The notes below the pieces were generated by a model. The model was not told the origin of the DNA and ran no database searches. It worked only from the letters and a program-made list of their open reading frames with translations. A DNA stretch of 8,365 nucleotides, taken from positions 1 through 8,365 of the forward strand of contig JAMNXK010000064.1 of the NCBI GenBank assembly GCA_023653245.1, given 5' to 3'. Positions 1 to 6,015 of this stretch are shown here, in pieces; the first letter of the stretch is position 1, and every line of letters begins with the position of its first letter. Origin of the DNA: Tagaea sp. Its GTDB lineage: Bacteria; Pseudomonadota; Alphaproteobacteria; CACIAM-22H2. A program made the translations under genes and the position numbers.

Positions 1-83
1 ACCTCGGCCCGGCGCGCCACATCGACGACCGTCGATCGGCGCGTGCCCCGCCGCTTGCGGCGCTGACCTTCGATCGTCCCCAA
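1..83 (-). CDS. LacI-family transcriptional regulator, N-terminal fragment (runs off left edge)
   Basis: Read on the minus strand from a TTG at 83, the frame stays open to the window edge and gives 27 residues ending in STVVDVARRAEV. That matches the first helix and turn of the LacI-family DNA-binding domain, whose usual form is T-x-x-DVA-x-x-AGVS followed by ATVSRVLN. The family represses or activates sugar and catabolic operons by binding palindromic operators. A purine-rich GAGGGG lies five bases upstream of the TTG and supports that start; an in-frame GTG at 98 is the alternative. The preceding residues (GQRRKRRGTRR) are basic, as is common ahead of this domain. The effector domain lies outside the window, so the target is unknown. 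The call rests on about a dozen residues and could be a chance match in the interior of a transposon. Confidence 0.5.
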   Translation of the reverse strand, partial: MGTIEGQRRKRRGTRRSTVVDVARRAE

Positions 84-172
84 GAGAACCCCTCGCACTG
101 GACACCAAGGACGGACAGTAACGGATTTCGAAGGGGGTTGCATCGCCCCCAGCCGCTCCTCCGCACCCAGAG

Positions 173-193
173 GGGGGGCAACATTGAACGCCG
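173..193. repeat. IS-end subterminal repeat, unit 1
   Basis: This 21-bp unit starts with a G run and ends GAACGCCG. It matches the unit at 197-217 at 16 of 21 positions, with the G run and the terminal GCCG shared. The two units start 24 bp apart. They probably represent transposase-binding sites of the IS21-like end. Confidence 0.6.
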
Positions 194-196
194 ATA

Positions 197-217
197 GGGG
201 GTCAAAGTTCAAAGCCG
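197..217. repeat. IS-end subterminal repeat, unit 2
   Basis: This is the second copy of the 21-bp unit, closer to the tip, beginning GGGGGTCAAAG and ending AAAGCCG. It is followed by ATTGACA, the inferred terminal bases of the element. Confidence 0.6.
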
Positions 218-223
218 ATTGAC

Positions 224-1519
224 ACCCAGGAGGTCTCGAACGACCCGATGGGCGAGATCGTGCGCAAGATCCTGAACATGCTCGACGAGCTGCAAAGCCG
301 GGAGAACGCCAAGCATACCTCCCGGGCCATGCTCGCCAACGCCGCCCTGGGGTTCTGGAACGGGTCGAGGCCGCCTTACGGCTACGCCGTCGAGGTCACC
401 GAGATGCGCGGCAAGAAGGCCAAGAAACGGCTCGTGCCCGAGCCTGTCGAGGCCGCCCAGGTGTTGGAGGTCTTCGAGCTGGCGGCCGGCAGCCGAGGCC
501 TGGCGATGGGGCTCAAGGCGATCTGCAACGATCTCAATGCGCGGGGCATCCGACGTCGGGGGCAGCCCTGGATGATGGGCAGCCTCCAGAAATTGCTCCA
601 CGACCCGGTCTATGTGGGCAAGCACTGGTTCAATCGCACCGATAGCCGGAACAGGCGGGCTCGGCCGCCGTCCGAATGGGTCGCCATGGCGGCCCCGGCG
701 ATCGTCCCGGTCGAGCTGTTCGAGGCGGTCCAGGCCGGACCCCACCAGCGGCGACCGAGAGTCACGGCACCCCGACTGGTCAACGACCCCACGCTCCTGG
801 CCGGGATCATTCGATGCGAGAGCTGCGGGGCCGGCATGTCGCTCAACACCGGCAAGGGTGGGGCCTATCGCTACTACGCCTGCTCGACGGCGATGAAGAA
901 GGGCAAGACCGAGTGCCAGGGCAATCGAGTCCGGTTGGACCGCTTGGATACGCTGGTGATCGACGAGTTCGTGAGCCGCATCCTGGCCCCGGCGCGGCTT
1001 CGGGAACTGGTCGAGGGGCATCTGCGGCACGCGGGCCGCAACGCCGCCAAGCGGGTGGCTCGGATCGATGCGCTGCGTCGAGAGGCCACGGAGGTCGAAA
1101 AGGCGTTCGCGGCACTCCTCGGCATGGTCGAGAAAGGGCTGGTCGAGATGGATGACCCCTCGCTCAAGCCGCGCCTCGACGCCCTCAAGGCCCGCCGCGC
1201 CCAGATCGTCGAGGAGCGGCGCGCGGTCGAGCGAACCGCCGAGCTGGCGCCGTCGAGCCTGGATGACGTTGCACTCGGTCGGATTGCGATCGAGGTCGCC
1301 GAGCGCTTACGCGGTGGCGACCCGCGCGTGCGCCAAGCCTATATCCGCGCCTTCATCGGGCGGGTGGGCATCGACAAGAAAACCGTCAAGATCGAGGGCC
1401 CCAACAGCGCCCTCGTCGGCGCCGCCAACGCCGGCGTTCCAAATGGCGCCGGCGAAGTTCTCGCTTTCGCACGGGAATGGCGTCCCCGAGAGGAATCGAA
1501 CCTCCGACCCGCAGTTTAG
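224..1519 (+). pseudogene. Serine recombinase lacking its N-terminal catalytic domain
   Basis: This is the C-terminal two thirds of a large serine recombinase, a DNA integrase that cuts and joins att sites through an N-terminal Ser nucleophile. From the first ATG (248) 423 residues can be read. Codons 224-247 add TQEVSNDP, which continues the family-typical TQEVSxDPMGE just after the resolvase domain. The frame is stopped at 185-187 inside the insertion-sequence end, so the catalytic domain of about 130-150 residues is gone. Remaining parts are the recombinase domain (about residues 35-170, with RPPYGY and a DPVYVGKHWFN-like stretch), a zinc ribbon (C190, C193, C212, C223) and a charged helical, probably coiled-coil, region (about 245-330). 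The last 13 residues (W411-V423) are read antisense through the tRNA-Arg 3' end. Intact relatives run to about 550 residues. A protein from 248 could still bind DNA but could not catalyse recombination. Confidence 0.85.
1478..1519. other. Candidate attachment site (tRNA 3' end shared with recombinase 3' end)
   Basis: These 42 bp encode the tRNA-Arg 3' half on the minus strand and the last codons (WRPREESNLRPAV and stop) of the recombinase on the plus strand. Integrating elements often place their recombinase beside the tRNA 3' end and carry a copy of that end to keep the tRNA whole. The second copy that would prove attL/attR is not in the window, so this is an inference from geometry. Confidence 0.4.
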
Positions 1520-1554
1520 GAAACTGCTGCTCTATCCGGCTGAGCTACGGGGAC
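1478..1554 (-). tRNA. tRNA-Arg (anticodon CCT)
   Basis: The minus strand folds as a complete tRNA. The acceptor stem GTCCCCG (1554-1548) pairs with CGGGGAC, the D arm is GCTC/GAGC, and the anticodon stem GCAGT/ACTGC encloses the loop TTCCTAA. The anticodon is therefore CCT, reading the rare Arg codon AGG. The T loop is TTCGATT on the stem GGAGG/CCTCT. The discriminator base is G, and CCA is encoded (complement of 1478-1480). Its 3' end faces the recombinase gene and overlaps it by 42 bp, the geometry expected when a mobile element uses the tRNA 3' end as its attachment site. No tRNA base appears damaged. Confidence 0.95.
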
Positions 1555-1564
1555 GCGACCGCCC

Positions 1565-1592
1565 CTTTTAGCACGGAATCACTACACGCAAG
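1565..1592 (-). promoter_or_regulatory. Possible promoter of tRNA-Arg
   Basis: On the minus strand CTTGCG (1592-1587) is followed after 16 bp by TAAAAG (1570-1565), and the tRNA begins 11 bases further on. CTTG-type -35 boxes are common in alphaproteobacteria. The -10 match is loose, so the call is tentative. Confidence 0.3.
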
Positions 1593-1627
1593 CGCCGGGG
1601 TTGGGCTAAAGTCCCTCCGCGCCGGCG

Positions 1628-1664
1628 CCGTCCGGACGCGCAGAATGTCCGCGTAGACGGACGG
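1628..1664. repeat. Overlapping inverted repeats in the TRAP operon leader
   Basis: The leader holds the 10-bp palindrome CGTCCGGACG (1629-1638). A second inverted repeat, GTCCG/CGGAC (1647-1651 and 1658-1662), has a 6-base spacer. CCGTCCG (1628-1634) can also pair with CGGACGG (1658-1664), and CGGAC (1633-1637) with GTCCG (1647-1651), so the pairings exclude one another. They end six bases before the dctP Shine-Dalgarno sequence. They could be operators for a repressor or alternative RNA folds; no regulator gene is adjacent to decide. Confidence 0.4.
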
Positions 1665-1669
1665 AATTC

Positions 1670-1675
1670 AGGAGG
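1670..1675 (+). promoter_or_regulatory. Ribosome binding site of dctP
   Basis: AGGAGG lies seven bases before the ATG at 1683. It is the strongest Shine-Dalgarno sequence noticed in the window, which fits the high expression usually needed for a periplasmic binding protein. Confidence 0.8.
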
Positions 1676-1682
1676 AAGTCCC

Positions 1683-2678
1683 ATGAACGCCCAGCTTTCC
1701 CGCCGCGCCGCTCTGACCGGCATCGCCGTCACGGCCGCCACCGCCGCCGTGGCGCCGCCCGTCCGCGCGCAAGGCGTCACCTTGCGCATGTCCACGCCCG
1801 CCTCGCCGACCGACCAGCGCTCGCTGGCCCTCGAACAGGTGTTCGGGCCGGCCGTCCGGGGCTTCGCGACCTATCAGCCGCATTACAACGCCTCGCTCTT
1901 CCGCCAAGGCACCGAGCTCGAGGCGATCGCGCGCGGCAATCTCGAAATGTCGATCACCTCGCCGCAGGAGCTGGCGACGCTGATCCCGCAATGGTCGATC
2001 TTCACCGCCGGCTATCTGCTACGCGACGCCGAGCACCAGAAGAAGGTGTTCGCCAGCCCGATCATGAACGACATGAAAAAGGGCGTGGAGGACCGGCTGG
2101 GCGTCAAGCTGCTCTCGGTCATGTATCTGGGCCGCCGGCAGCTCAATCTGCGCATCGAGAAGGAAATCCGCACCCCGGCCGATCTTGCCGGCGTCAAGCT
2201 GCGCATGCCGGGGACGGAAGCGTGGCTGTTCCTCGGCACGGCATTGGGCGCCAATCCCCTGCCCGTCGCCTTCACCGAGATCTACACCGCGTTGCAGACC
2301 GGCGCCATCGACGGCCAGGACAATCCCCTGCCGACGAACCGCGATTCGAAGTTCTACGAGGTCACCAAACAGATCGTGCTGACCAGCCATCTGGTCGACC
2401 AGAACTACATCGCCTTCTCCAAGCGCGTCTGGGATCGCCTGACCGCCGACCAGCAGCGCACGGTGCAGACCGCCGCCGACGCCGCCGCCGAGCAAGGCCG
2501 CCAAGCGCAGCTGAAGCTCGAATCCGAGCTGGAGGCGTTCTTCCGCGAGCGCGGCTTGCGCGTCTACACGCCGGACGTCGCGGCGTTCCGCGCCCGCGTC
2601 CAGCAGGCCTATCTGAGCTCGAAATTCGCCGCCGATTGGCCGCGCGGCATGGTCGAGCAGATCAACGCGATCCAGTAA
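1683..2678 (+). CDS. dctP: TRAP transporter substrate-binding protein, DctP family
   Basis: This is the periplasmic receptor of a tripartite ATP-independent (TRAP) importer; it captures the solute and hands it to the DctQ/DctM membrane pair. The protein has 331 residues, normal for the family. The N-terminus carries a twin-arginine motif (SRRAALTG, residues 6-13), an Ala-rich hydrophobic stretch and a likely cleavage site after VRA (residue 29), so Tat export is probable. Family landmarks are the FRQGTELEAIARGNLEM region, LRMPG with R174 (the Arg that normally clamps a substrate carboxylate), and FTEIYTALQTGAIDGQDNP with N214. The start is fixed by a strong Shine-Dalgarno sequence. It heads the operon with dctQ and dctM. 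R174 points to an organic acid as ligand, but the exact compound cannot be read from the sequence. The gene symbol is used in the family sense; C4-dicarboxylate specificity is not shown. Confidence 0.93.
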   Translation: MNAQLSRRAALTGIAVTAATAAVAPPVRAQGVTLRMSTPASPTDQRSLALEQVFGPAVRGFATYQPHYNASLFRQGTELEAIARGNLEMSITSPQELATLIPQWSIFTAGYLLRDAEHQKKVFASPIMNDMKKGVEDRLGVKLLSVMYLGRRQLNLRIEKEIRTPADLAGVKLRMPGTEAWLFLGTALGANPLPVAFTEIYTALQTGAIDGQDNPLPTNRDSKFYEVTKQIVLTSHLVDQNYIAFSKRVWDRLTADQQRTVQTAADAAAEQGRQAQLKLESELEAFFRERGLRVYTPDVAAFRARVQQAYLSSKFAADWPRGMVEQINAIQ

Positions 2679-2685
2679 GGCTTGG

Positions 2686-2714
2686 GGCGGCGTCCGGCGG
2701 CGGCCCACGCCGCC
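2686..2714 (+). repeat. Intercistronic GC-rich hairpin between dctP and dctQ
   Basis: GGCGGCGT (2686-2693) is exactly complementary to ACGCCGCC (2707-2714), with a 13-base loop. It lies in the 54-bp gap eight bases after the dctP stop and before the preferred dctQ ATG. No T run follows, so it is not a classical terminator. In binding-protein transporter operons such structures can protect the upstream mRNA from 3' decay or reduce downstream translation, giving more receptor than permease. That role is inferred here. Confidence 0.45.
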
Positions 2715-2732
2715 GGCGCGCGCCGGGGTGCG

Positions 2733-3248
2733 ATGGATCGGCTGATCGAGAGAGGGCGCGTGTTCGCGCTCGACGTCGGCGCGCTCATGTTGGGCGCGCT
2801 GTTCGTCGTGTTCCTGATTCAGGTTTCGTCGCGCTACGTCTTCAACGCGCCCGCGCTGTGGACGCTGGAAGCCTGCCTCACCCTTTGGCTCTGGGTGGTG
2901 TTCTGGGGCGGGGCCTTCGTGCTGCGCGAACGGGACCATGTCCGCTTCGACGTGCTCTACGCCGCCGTGGGCCGCAACACGCGGCGCGCTTTCGCGATGG
3001 TGTCCGCGCTCGCCATCGGCGGCGGCATGCTGGCCGCCCTGCCGGCAACGTGGAGCTACATCACCTTCTATCAGATCAAGCGCAGCGCCGTGCTCGGCAT
3101 CCGGCTCGACATCGTCTTCAGCATCTACGGGATTTTTGCGGTCGCGCTGGTGATCCGCTATCTGTGGCGCGCTTTCGCCGTGGCGCGCGGCGCGGATCCC
3201 GAAAAACTCGACGGCCGCGAAGTCCAAGACGGGTATCACGTGCAATGA
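2733..3248 (+). CDS. dctQ: TRAP transporter small permease subunit, DctQ family
   Basis: This is the small inner-membrane subunit that pairs with DctM. The 171-residue product has about four hydrophobic segments: roughly 13-31, 47-64, 86-104 and 126-144. The first leads into the family signature VSSRYVFNAPALWTLEACL (residues 31-49), followed by a GG-x-FVLRERDHVRFD stretch that resembles the conserved GAA-x-x-x-R-x-x-x-H region. I prefer the ATG at 2733, because the protein then begins MDRLIERGRVF, as DctQ proteins do. An in-frame TTG at 2682 would add 17 residues of Ala/Arg-rich sequence read through the intercistronic hairpin. The Shine-Dalgarno sequence is weak (GGGG about five bases ahead). 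The stop codon overlaps the dctM start as ATGA, indicating coupled translation. Confidence 0.9.
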   Translation: MDRLIERGRVFALDVGALMLGALFVVFLIQVSSRYVFNAPALWTLEACLTLWLWVVFWGGAFVLRERDHVRFDVLYAAVGRNTRRAFAMVSALAIGGGMLAALPATWSYITFYQIKRSAVLGIRLDIVFSIYGIFAVALVIRYLWRAFAVARGADPEKLDGREVQDGYHVQ

Positions 3249-4546
3249 GCATGGCGCTCGCTTCGTGCTTGCTGACGCTCGCCGGTCTCGCGGCGATCGG
3301 CGCCTCGGTCCCGCTGTCGATGATCGTCTCGGCCATCGTCTATCTGGCGGTCAAGGGCCAGGATTTGGGCCTCGCCGCCGAGCAGATCATCCAGGGCCTC
3401 TACGACAGCTTCGTCATCCTCGCGATTCCGCTGTTCATCGTGGCCGCGAATTTCATGAACGCCGGCACGATTTCGGACCGGCTGAACGTGTTCTGCCTGG
3501 CGATCGTCGGCCGGCTGAAGGGCGGCATGGGGCACGTCAACGTGCTCAACAGCCTGGTCTTCGCGGGCATGTCGGGCTCGGCGGTGGCCGACGTCGTCGG
3601 CATGGGCAAGATGTCGATCGCCATGATGGTCAAGGACAACCGCTACCCGCTCGGCTACGCGGCGGCGATCACGGCGGCGACGGCGGTGGTGGGGCCGATC
3701 ATTCCGCCGTCGATCCCGATGGTGCTCTACTCGATCGTTTCGGACGCGTCGATCGGCTATCTGTTCCTCGGCGGCGTGGTGCCGGGGCTCATCATGTGCG
3801 CGGCGATGATGGCGCTGAACACGTATATGGCGCATCGGATGGACGTGCCGCTGGAGAAGCCCGTCCCGCTGCGGGAAATCCCCGCGGTCACATTCCGGGC
3901 TCTCCCGGCGCTCATGATGCCGGTGATCCTGCTGGCGGGCATTTATGGCGGGGCGACCACGCCGACCGAAGCCGCCGCCATCGCGGCCGCTTACGCGATC
4001 CTCGTGGCCGTTTTCTTCTATCGCGCGCTCGATTTGCGCGCCATCCGCGCGGTCATGCACGACAGCGTGCGGTCTTCGGCGTCGGTCGGTCTCATCGTCG
4101 GATCGGCGCTGATCTTCAACTACATCGTCGCCACCGAGAACATCCCGGCGCAAGTGCAGCACGCGATGCGGGGGATCGAGATCTCGCCCGTCGTCTTCCT
4201 GCTGCTGCTCAATTTGCTGTTCCTGGTGCTCGGCTGCCTGCTCGACGCCTCGACGATCATCCTGGTGATCGTCCCGGTCTTCATTCCCACGGTGAAGGCG
4301 CTCGGGATCGACCTCGTGCATTTCGGCGTGGTCGCGGTGGTGAACTGCATGATCGGGCTGATCACGCCGCCCTATGGGGTGCTTCTCTTCGTGCTGAGTG
4401 CCATCACCGGCGTGCCGGTGAGAACCGTCATCGCGCATATCTGGCCCTGGGTCGGGGTCCTCACCGGCGCGCTGCTGCTGTTGATCCTGGTGCCCGACAC
4501 GGTGCTGTGGGTGCCCAAGATGTTCGGCTACGTGCCGGGGCGCTGA
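3245..4546 (+). CDS. dctM: TRAP transporter large permease subunit, DctM family
   Basis: This is the transport subunit of the TRAP system; it moves the solute inward with Na+ by an elevator mechanism in this family. The 433-residue protein is full length and hydrophobic throughout. Visible landmarks are PLFIVAANFMNAG (62-74), GMSGSAVADVVGMG (108-121, first hairpin-loop region), GPIIPPSIPMVLYSI (150-164), TPTEAAAIAAAYA (239-251), GCLLDASTIILVIVPVF (330-346) and GLITPPYGVLLF (371-382), in the order of the family's two inverted halves. Translation starts in the ATGA overlap with dctQ; an ATG two codons later is possible. The same frame stays open far upstream through dctQ and dctP, but that part encodes no recognisable protein. 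No ABC or TAXI features are seen. Confidence 0.93.
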   Translation: MSMALASCLLTLAGLAAIGASVPLSMIVSAIVYLAVKGQDLGLAAEQIIQGLYDSFVILAIPLFIVAANFMNAGTISDRLNVFCLAIVGRLKGGMGHVNVLNSLVFAGMSGSAVADVVGMGKMSIAMMVKDNRYPLGYAAAITAATAVVGPIIPPSIPMVLYSIVSDASIGYLFLGGVVPGLIMCAAMMALNTYMAHRMDVPLEKPVPLREIPAVTFRALPALMMPVILLAGIYGGATTPTEAAAIAAAYAILVAVFFYRALDLRAIRAVMHDSVRSSASVGLIVGSALIFNYIVATENIPAQVQHAMRGIEISPVVFLLLLNLLFLVLGCLLDASTIILVIVPVFIPTVKALGIDLVHFGVVAVVNCMIGLITPPYGVLLFVLSAITGVPVRTVIAHIWPWVGVLTGALLLLILVPDTVLWVPKMFGYVPGR

Positions 4547-4561
4547 CGAAGTCGGAGCGAA

Positions 4562-5812
4562 TCAGCGCGCCGCTTTGGCGGCGCGGTTGGCGCGGCCGAA
4601 CCCATCGACCGCGCGGATCGCGAACAGCGTGGCGACGTACACGACCGCCACCGCGATGAGCACGAGATCGGGCCGTCCGCCGTCGAGCAGCATGCCCGCG
4701 ACCAGCGGCCCGATCAGAAAGCCGATGTCGAATCCGGAATAGACCAGCCCGAAGGTCCGTCCCGTCGCCCCCGGCGGGGAGAGTTTCTTGACCAGCAGAT
4801 CGCGCGAGGCGGACGTCACGCCGACCGCCGCTCCCGCGAGCGCGAAGCAGATCTTCGGAAGCCAGAAGCTGTCGGCCGGATAGAGCGCACCCAGCACGAA
4901 CGCCCCGCACACGACCAGCCCGGCACCCGCGACGATCTCGTGCCGTTCGGTCTTGTCGGCCAAGTGCCCGCCCGCGAGAATTCCCAGCGCCTGGCCGGAC
5001 AAGAACAGCGTCACCGCCAGCGTGGCGGCTTGGTAGTCGACCGCATGGAGCAGCGACAGGCTGGCGGCGCCGAAAGCCTGCAAGGCACCGCCGGCGATCG
5101 ACGTCATGGTCAGATAGACGAACGCGACCAGCATCGCGGGCATGGTTGCGAGCTTCACGAAGCCGAGCACGATCTCGCGCGCGCCTTCTTTGGACGCGGC
5201 TGCGGAAATCGCACCCTTGCCCAGCAGATCCGTCGCGCGCCACACGACGAAGGCCTGGCTCAGCCCGTAGATCAGCGCGAGCGTCAGCGCCGCGCGCCAG
5301 CCGAGCGAATAGCCGAGCACCGAGAGCAGGATCGGCGACACCGCGTAGCCGATCGTGCCGCCGAAGGCGTGGATGCCGAAAGCGCGGCCCGTGAGGTGCG
5401 GGCTCACGCGCGCCGACAGGATGGCGAAATTCGCCGGGTGATAGACCGAGTTGCCCGCCCCGGCGGCGAAGGCCAGCGGATAGAGCATCCAGAACTCGGT
5501 CGCGAAGGCCATGCCGCCGATGCCCAGCGACAGCAGCGCGGTGCCCCAGGCGAGGGTCACCCGCCCGCCTTGGCGATCGACGACGATGCCGACCACGGCC
5601 TGACCCAGGCCCGAGGCGAGATAGAAGGTCGAGATCACCAAAGCGAGCTGGGCGTAGCTCACCTGGAATTCCGCCTGCAGCAGCGGGAACATCGGCGGCA
5701 GGGCGAATTGGAACAAATGGCTGGTCGAGTGCACGAAGCCGACCAACGCGATCACGGCCACGTCGCGCGACGGTGCGGGTGCCGGCGCCGCCAGGGGAAT
5801 CGCCCCGGTCAT
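4562..5812 (-). CDS. MFS transporter, similar to fosmidomycin-resistance (Fsr)-type proteins
   Basis: This is an inner-membrane secondary transporter of the major facilitator superfamily. The product has 416 residues with about 12 hydrophobic segments in two halves. Each half shows the motif-A loop after its second helix: GIVVDRQGGR (75-84) and GGHLADKTER (281-290). The N-terminal GFVHSTSHLFQFALPPMFPLL and the GAGNSVYHPANFAILSARV stretch resemble the Fsr branch, whose members export small hydrophilic drugs; the true substrate is unknown. The ATG at 5812 is chosen because it forms an ATGA overlap with the stop of the upstream 68-aa gene and places the first membrane helix about 16 residues from the start. 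An open extension to 6106 merely reads antiparallel and out-of-frame sequence. Lying third after a peptidase gene, it might export a peptide or amino-acid product. Confidence 0.9.
   Translation of the reverse strand: MTGAIPLAAPAPAPSRDVAVIALVGFVHSTSHLFQFALPPMFPLLQAEFQVSYAQLALVISTFYLASGLGQAVVGIVVDRQGGRVTLAWGTALLSLGIGGMAFATEFWMLYPLAFAAGAGNSVYHPANFAILSARVSPHLTGRAFGIHAFGGTIGYAVSPILLSVLGYSLGWRAALTLALIYGLSQAFVVWRATDLLGKGAISAAASKEGAREIVLGFVKLATMPAMLVAFVYLTMTSIAGGALQAFGAASLSLLHAVDYQAATLAVTLFLSGQALGILAGGHLADKTERHEIVAGAGLVVCGAFVLGALYPADSFWLPKICFALAGAAVGVTSASRDLLVKKLSPPGATGRTFGLVYSGFDIGFLIGPLVAGMLLDGGRPDLVLIAVAVVYVATLFAIRAVDGFGRANRAAKAAR
4566..4585. terminator. Possible hairpin at the convergent dctM / MFS junction
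   Basis: CGCGCCGC (4566-4573) pairs perfectly with GCGGCGCG (4578-4585) around the loop TTTG. It begins 20 bases after the dctM stop and lies within the last codons of the opposing MFS gene. No T run follows on either strand, so a Rho-independent terminator is doubtful. It might still act as a pause or 3'-end stabiliser where two operons meet with only 15 bp between stop codons. Confidence 0.3.
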
Positions 5813-6015
5813 ATCGGCGTCACGCGATCGGGTTCGCGGCCGAAATTCCGGCGCACATAGTCGATGCCGTCGGTCTCGGCGATGTCGAGCGAGGGATGCG
5901 GGCGCGACAGCGCCGAGCGCTTGCCGTCCTCCCACACGCTCCACAGATAATGCGAGCGCCCGTCGGGATTGCGCCAGGTCTCGATCATCAATTCGATTTC
6001 GCGCGGCAGGGTCAT
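5809..6015 (-). CDS. Small protein of unknown function (68 aa)
   Basis: I do not recognise a named family. The product is soluble, has no signal or membrane segment, and is rich in Trp and charged residues. It begins MTLPREIELMIETWRNPDG, continues with YLWSVWEDGKR and ends NFGREPDRVTPI. The pattern of a W-x-NPDG turn followed by LWSVWEDG suggests a short beta hairpin, then an acidic helix (LDIAETDGIDYVRR). Support for a real gene is positional: its ATG overlaps the stop of the peptidase gene as ATGA, and its stop overlaps the MFS start as ATGA. It is therefore the middle cistron of a three-gene operon. The same frame is open upstream to 8310, but that is noise in the antisense of other genes. 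A role with either neighbour is only inferred. Confidence 0.75.
   Translation of the reverse strand: MTLPREIELMIETWRNPDGRSHYLWSVWEDGKRSALSRPHPSLDIAETDGIDYVRRNFGREPDRVTPI

Larger units (their letters stand above)
171..224. mobile_element. IS21-like insertion sequence end
   Basis: Read on the minus strand from 224, the sequence begins TGTCAATCGGC and then carries two tandem related units that each end in a C run, at 217-197 and 193-173. A TGT tip with multiple subterminal repeats of about 20 bp is typical of IS21-family (IstA/IstB) elements. No istA or istB gene is recognisable in the 170 bp to the left. Either the body continues beyond the window in a part I cannot identify, or only a remnant is left. 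Position 224 is the inferred tip, because recombinase-like codons start immediately to its right. The family assignment is by eye. Confidence 0.6.

Noticed and set aside
227..247. Resemblance of TCTCGAACGACCCG near the insertion-sequence junction to the tRNA T-arm region (TCGAACCTCCGACCCG)
   Set aside because: The match needs an internal gap and covers only short shared words. These bases are explained by recombinase codons, so it is not taken as a second att site.
1991..3244. Upstream extension of the dctM frame suggesting a fused 851-aa protein
   Set aside because: The extension is Arg/Pro-rich noise in another frame of dctP and dctQ. The DctM family begins near 3245, and an ATGA junction is present.
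2019..3245. Long minus-strand open frame antisense to dctP/dctQ (about 400 codons)
   Set aside because: Its composition is dominated by His, Arg, Asp, Gly and Ala with no domain, and it lies opposite two well-recognised genes. It is a by-product of high GC content.
3236..4438. Long minus-strand open frame antisense to dctM (about 400 codons)
   Set aside because: It is extremely rich in Arg, His and Asp, as expected from the reverse of hydrophobic codons, and shows no recognisable motif.
4940..5860. Plus-strand open frame opposite the MFS gene (306 codons)
   Set aside because: It is an Arg/Gln/Gly-rich antisense shadow with no Shine-Dalgarno sequence and no motif.
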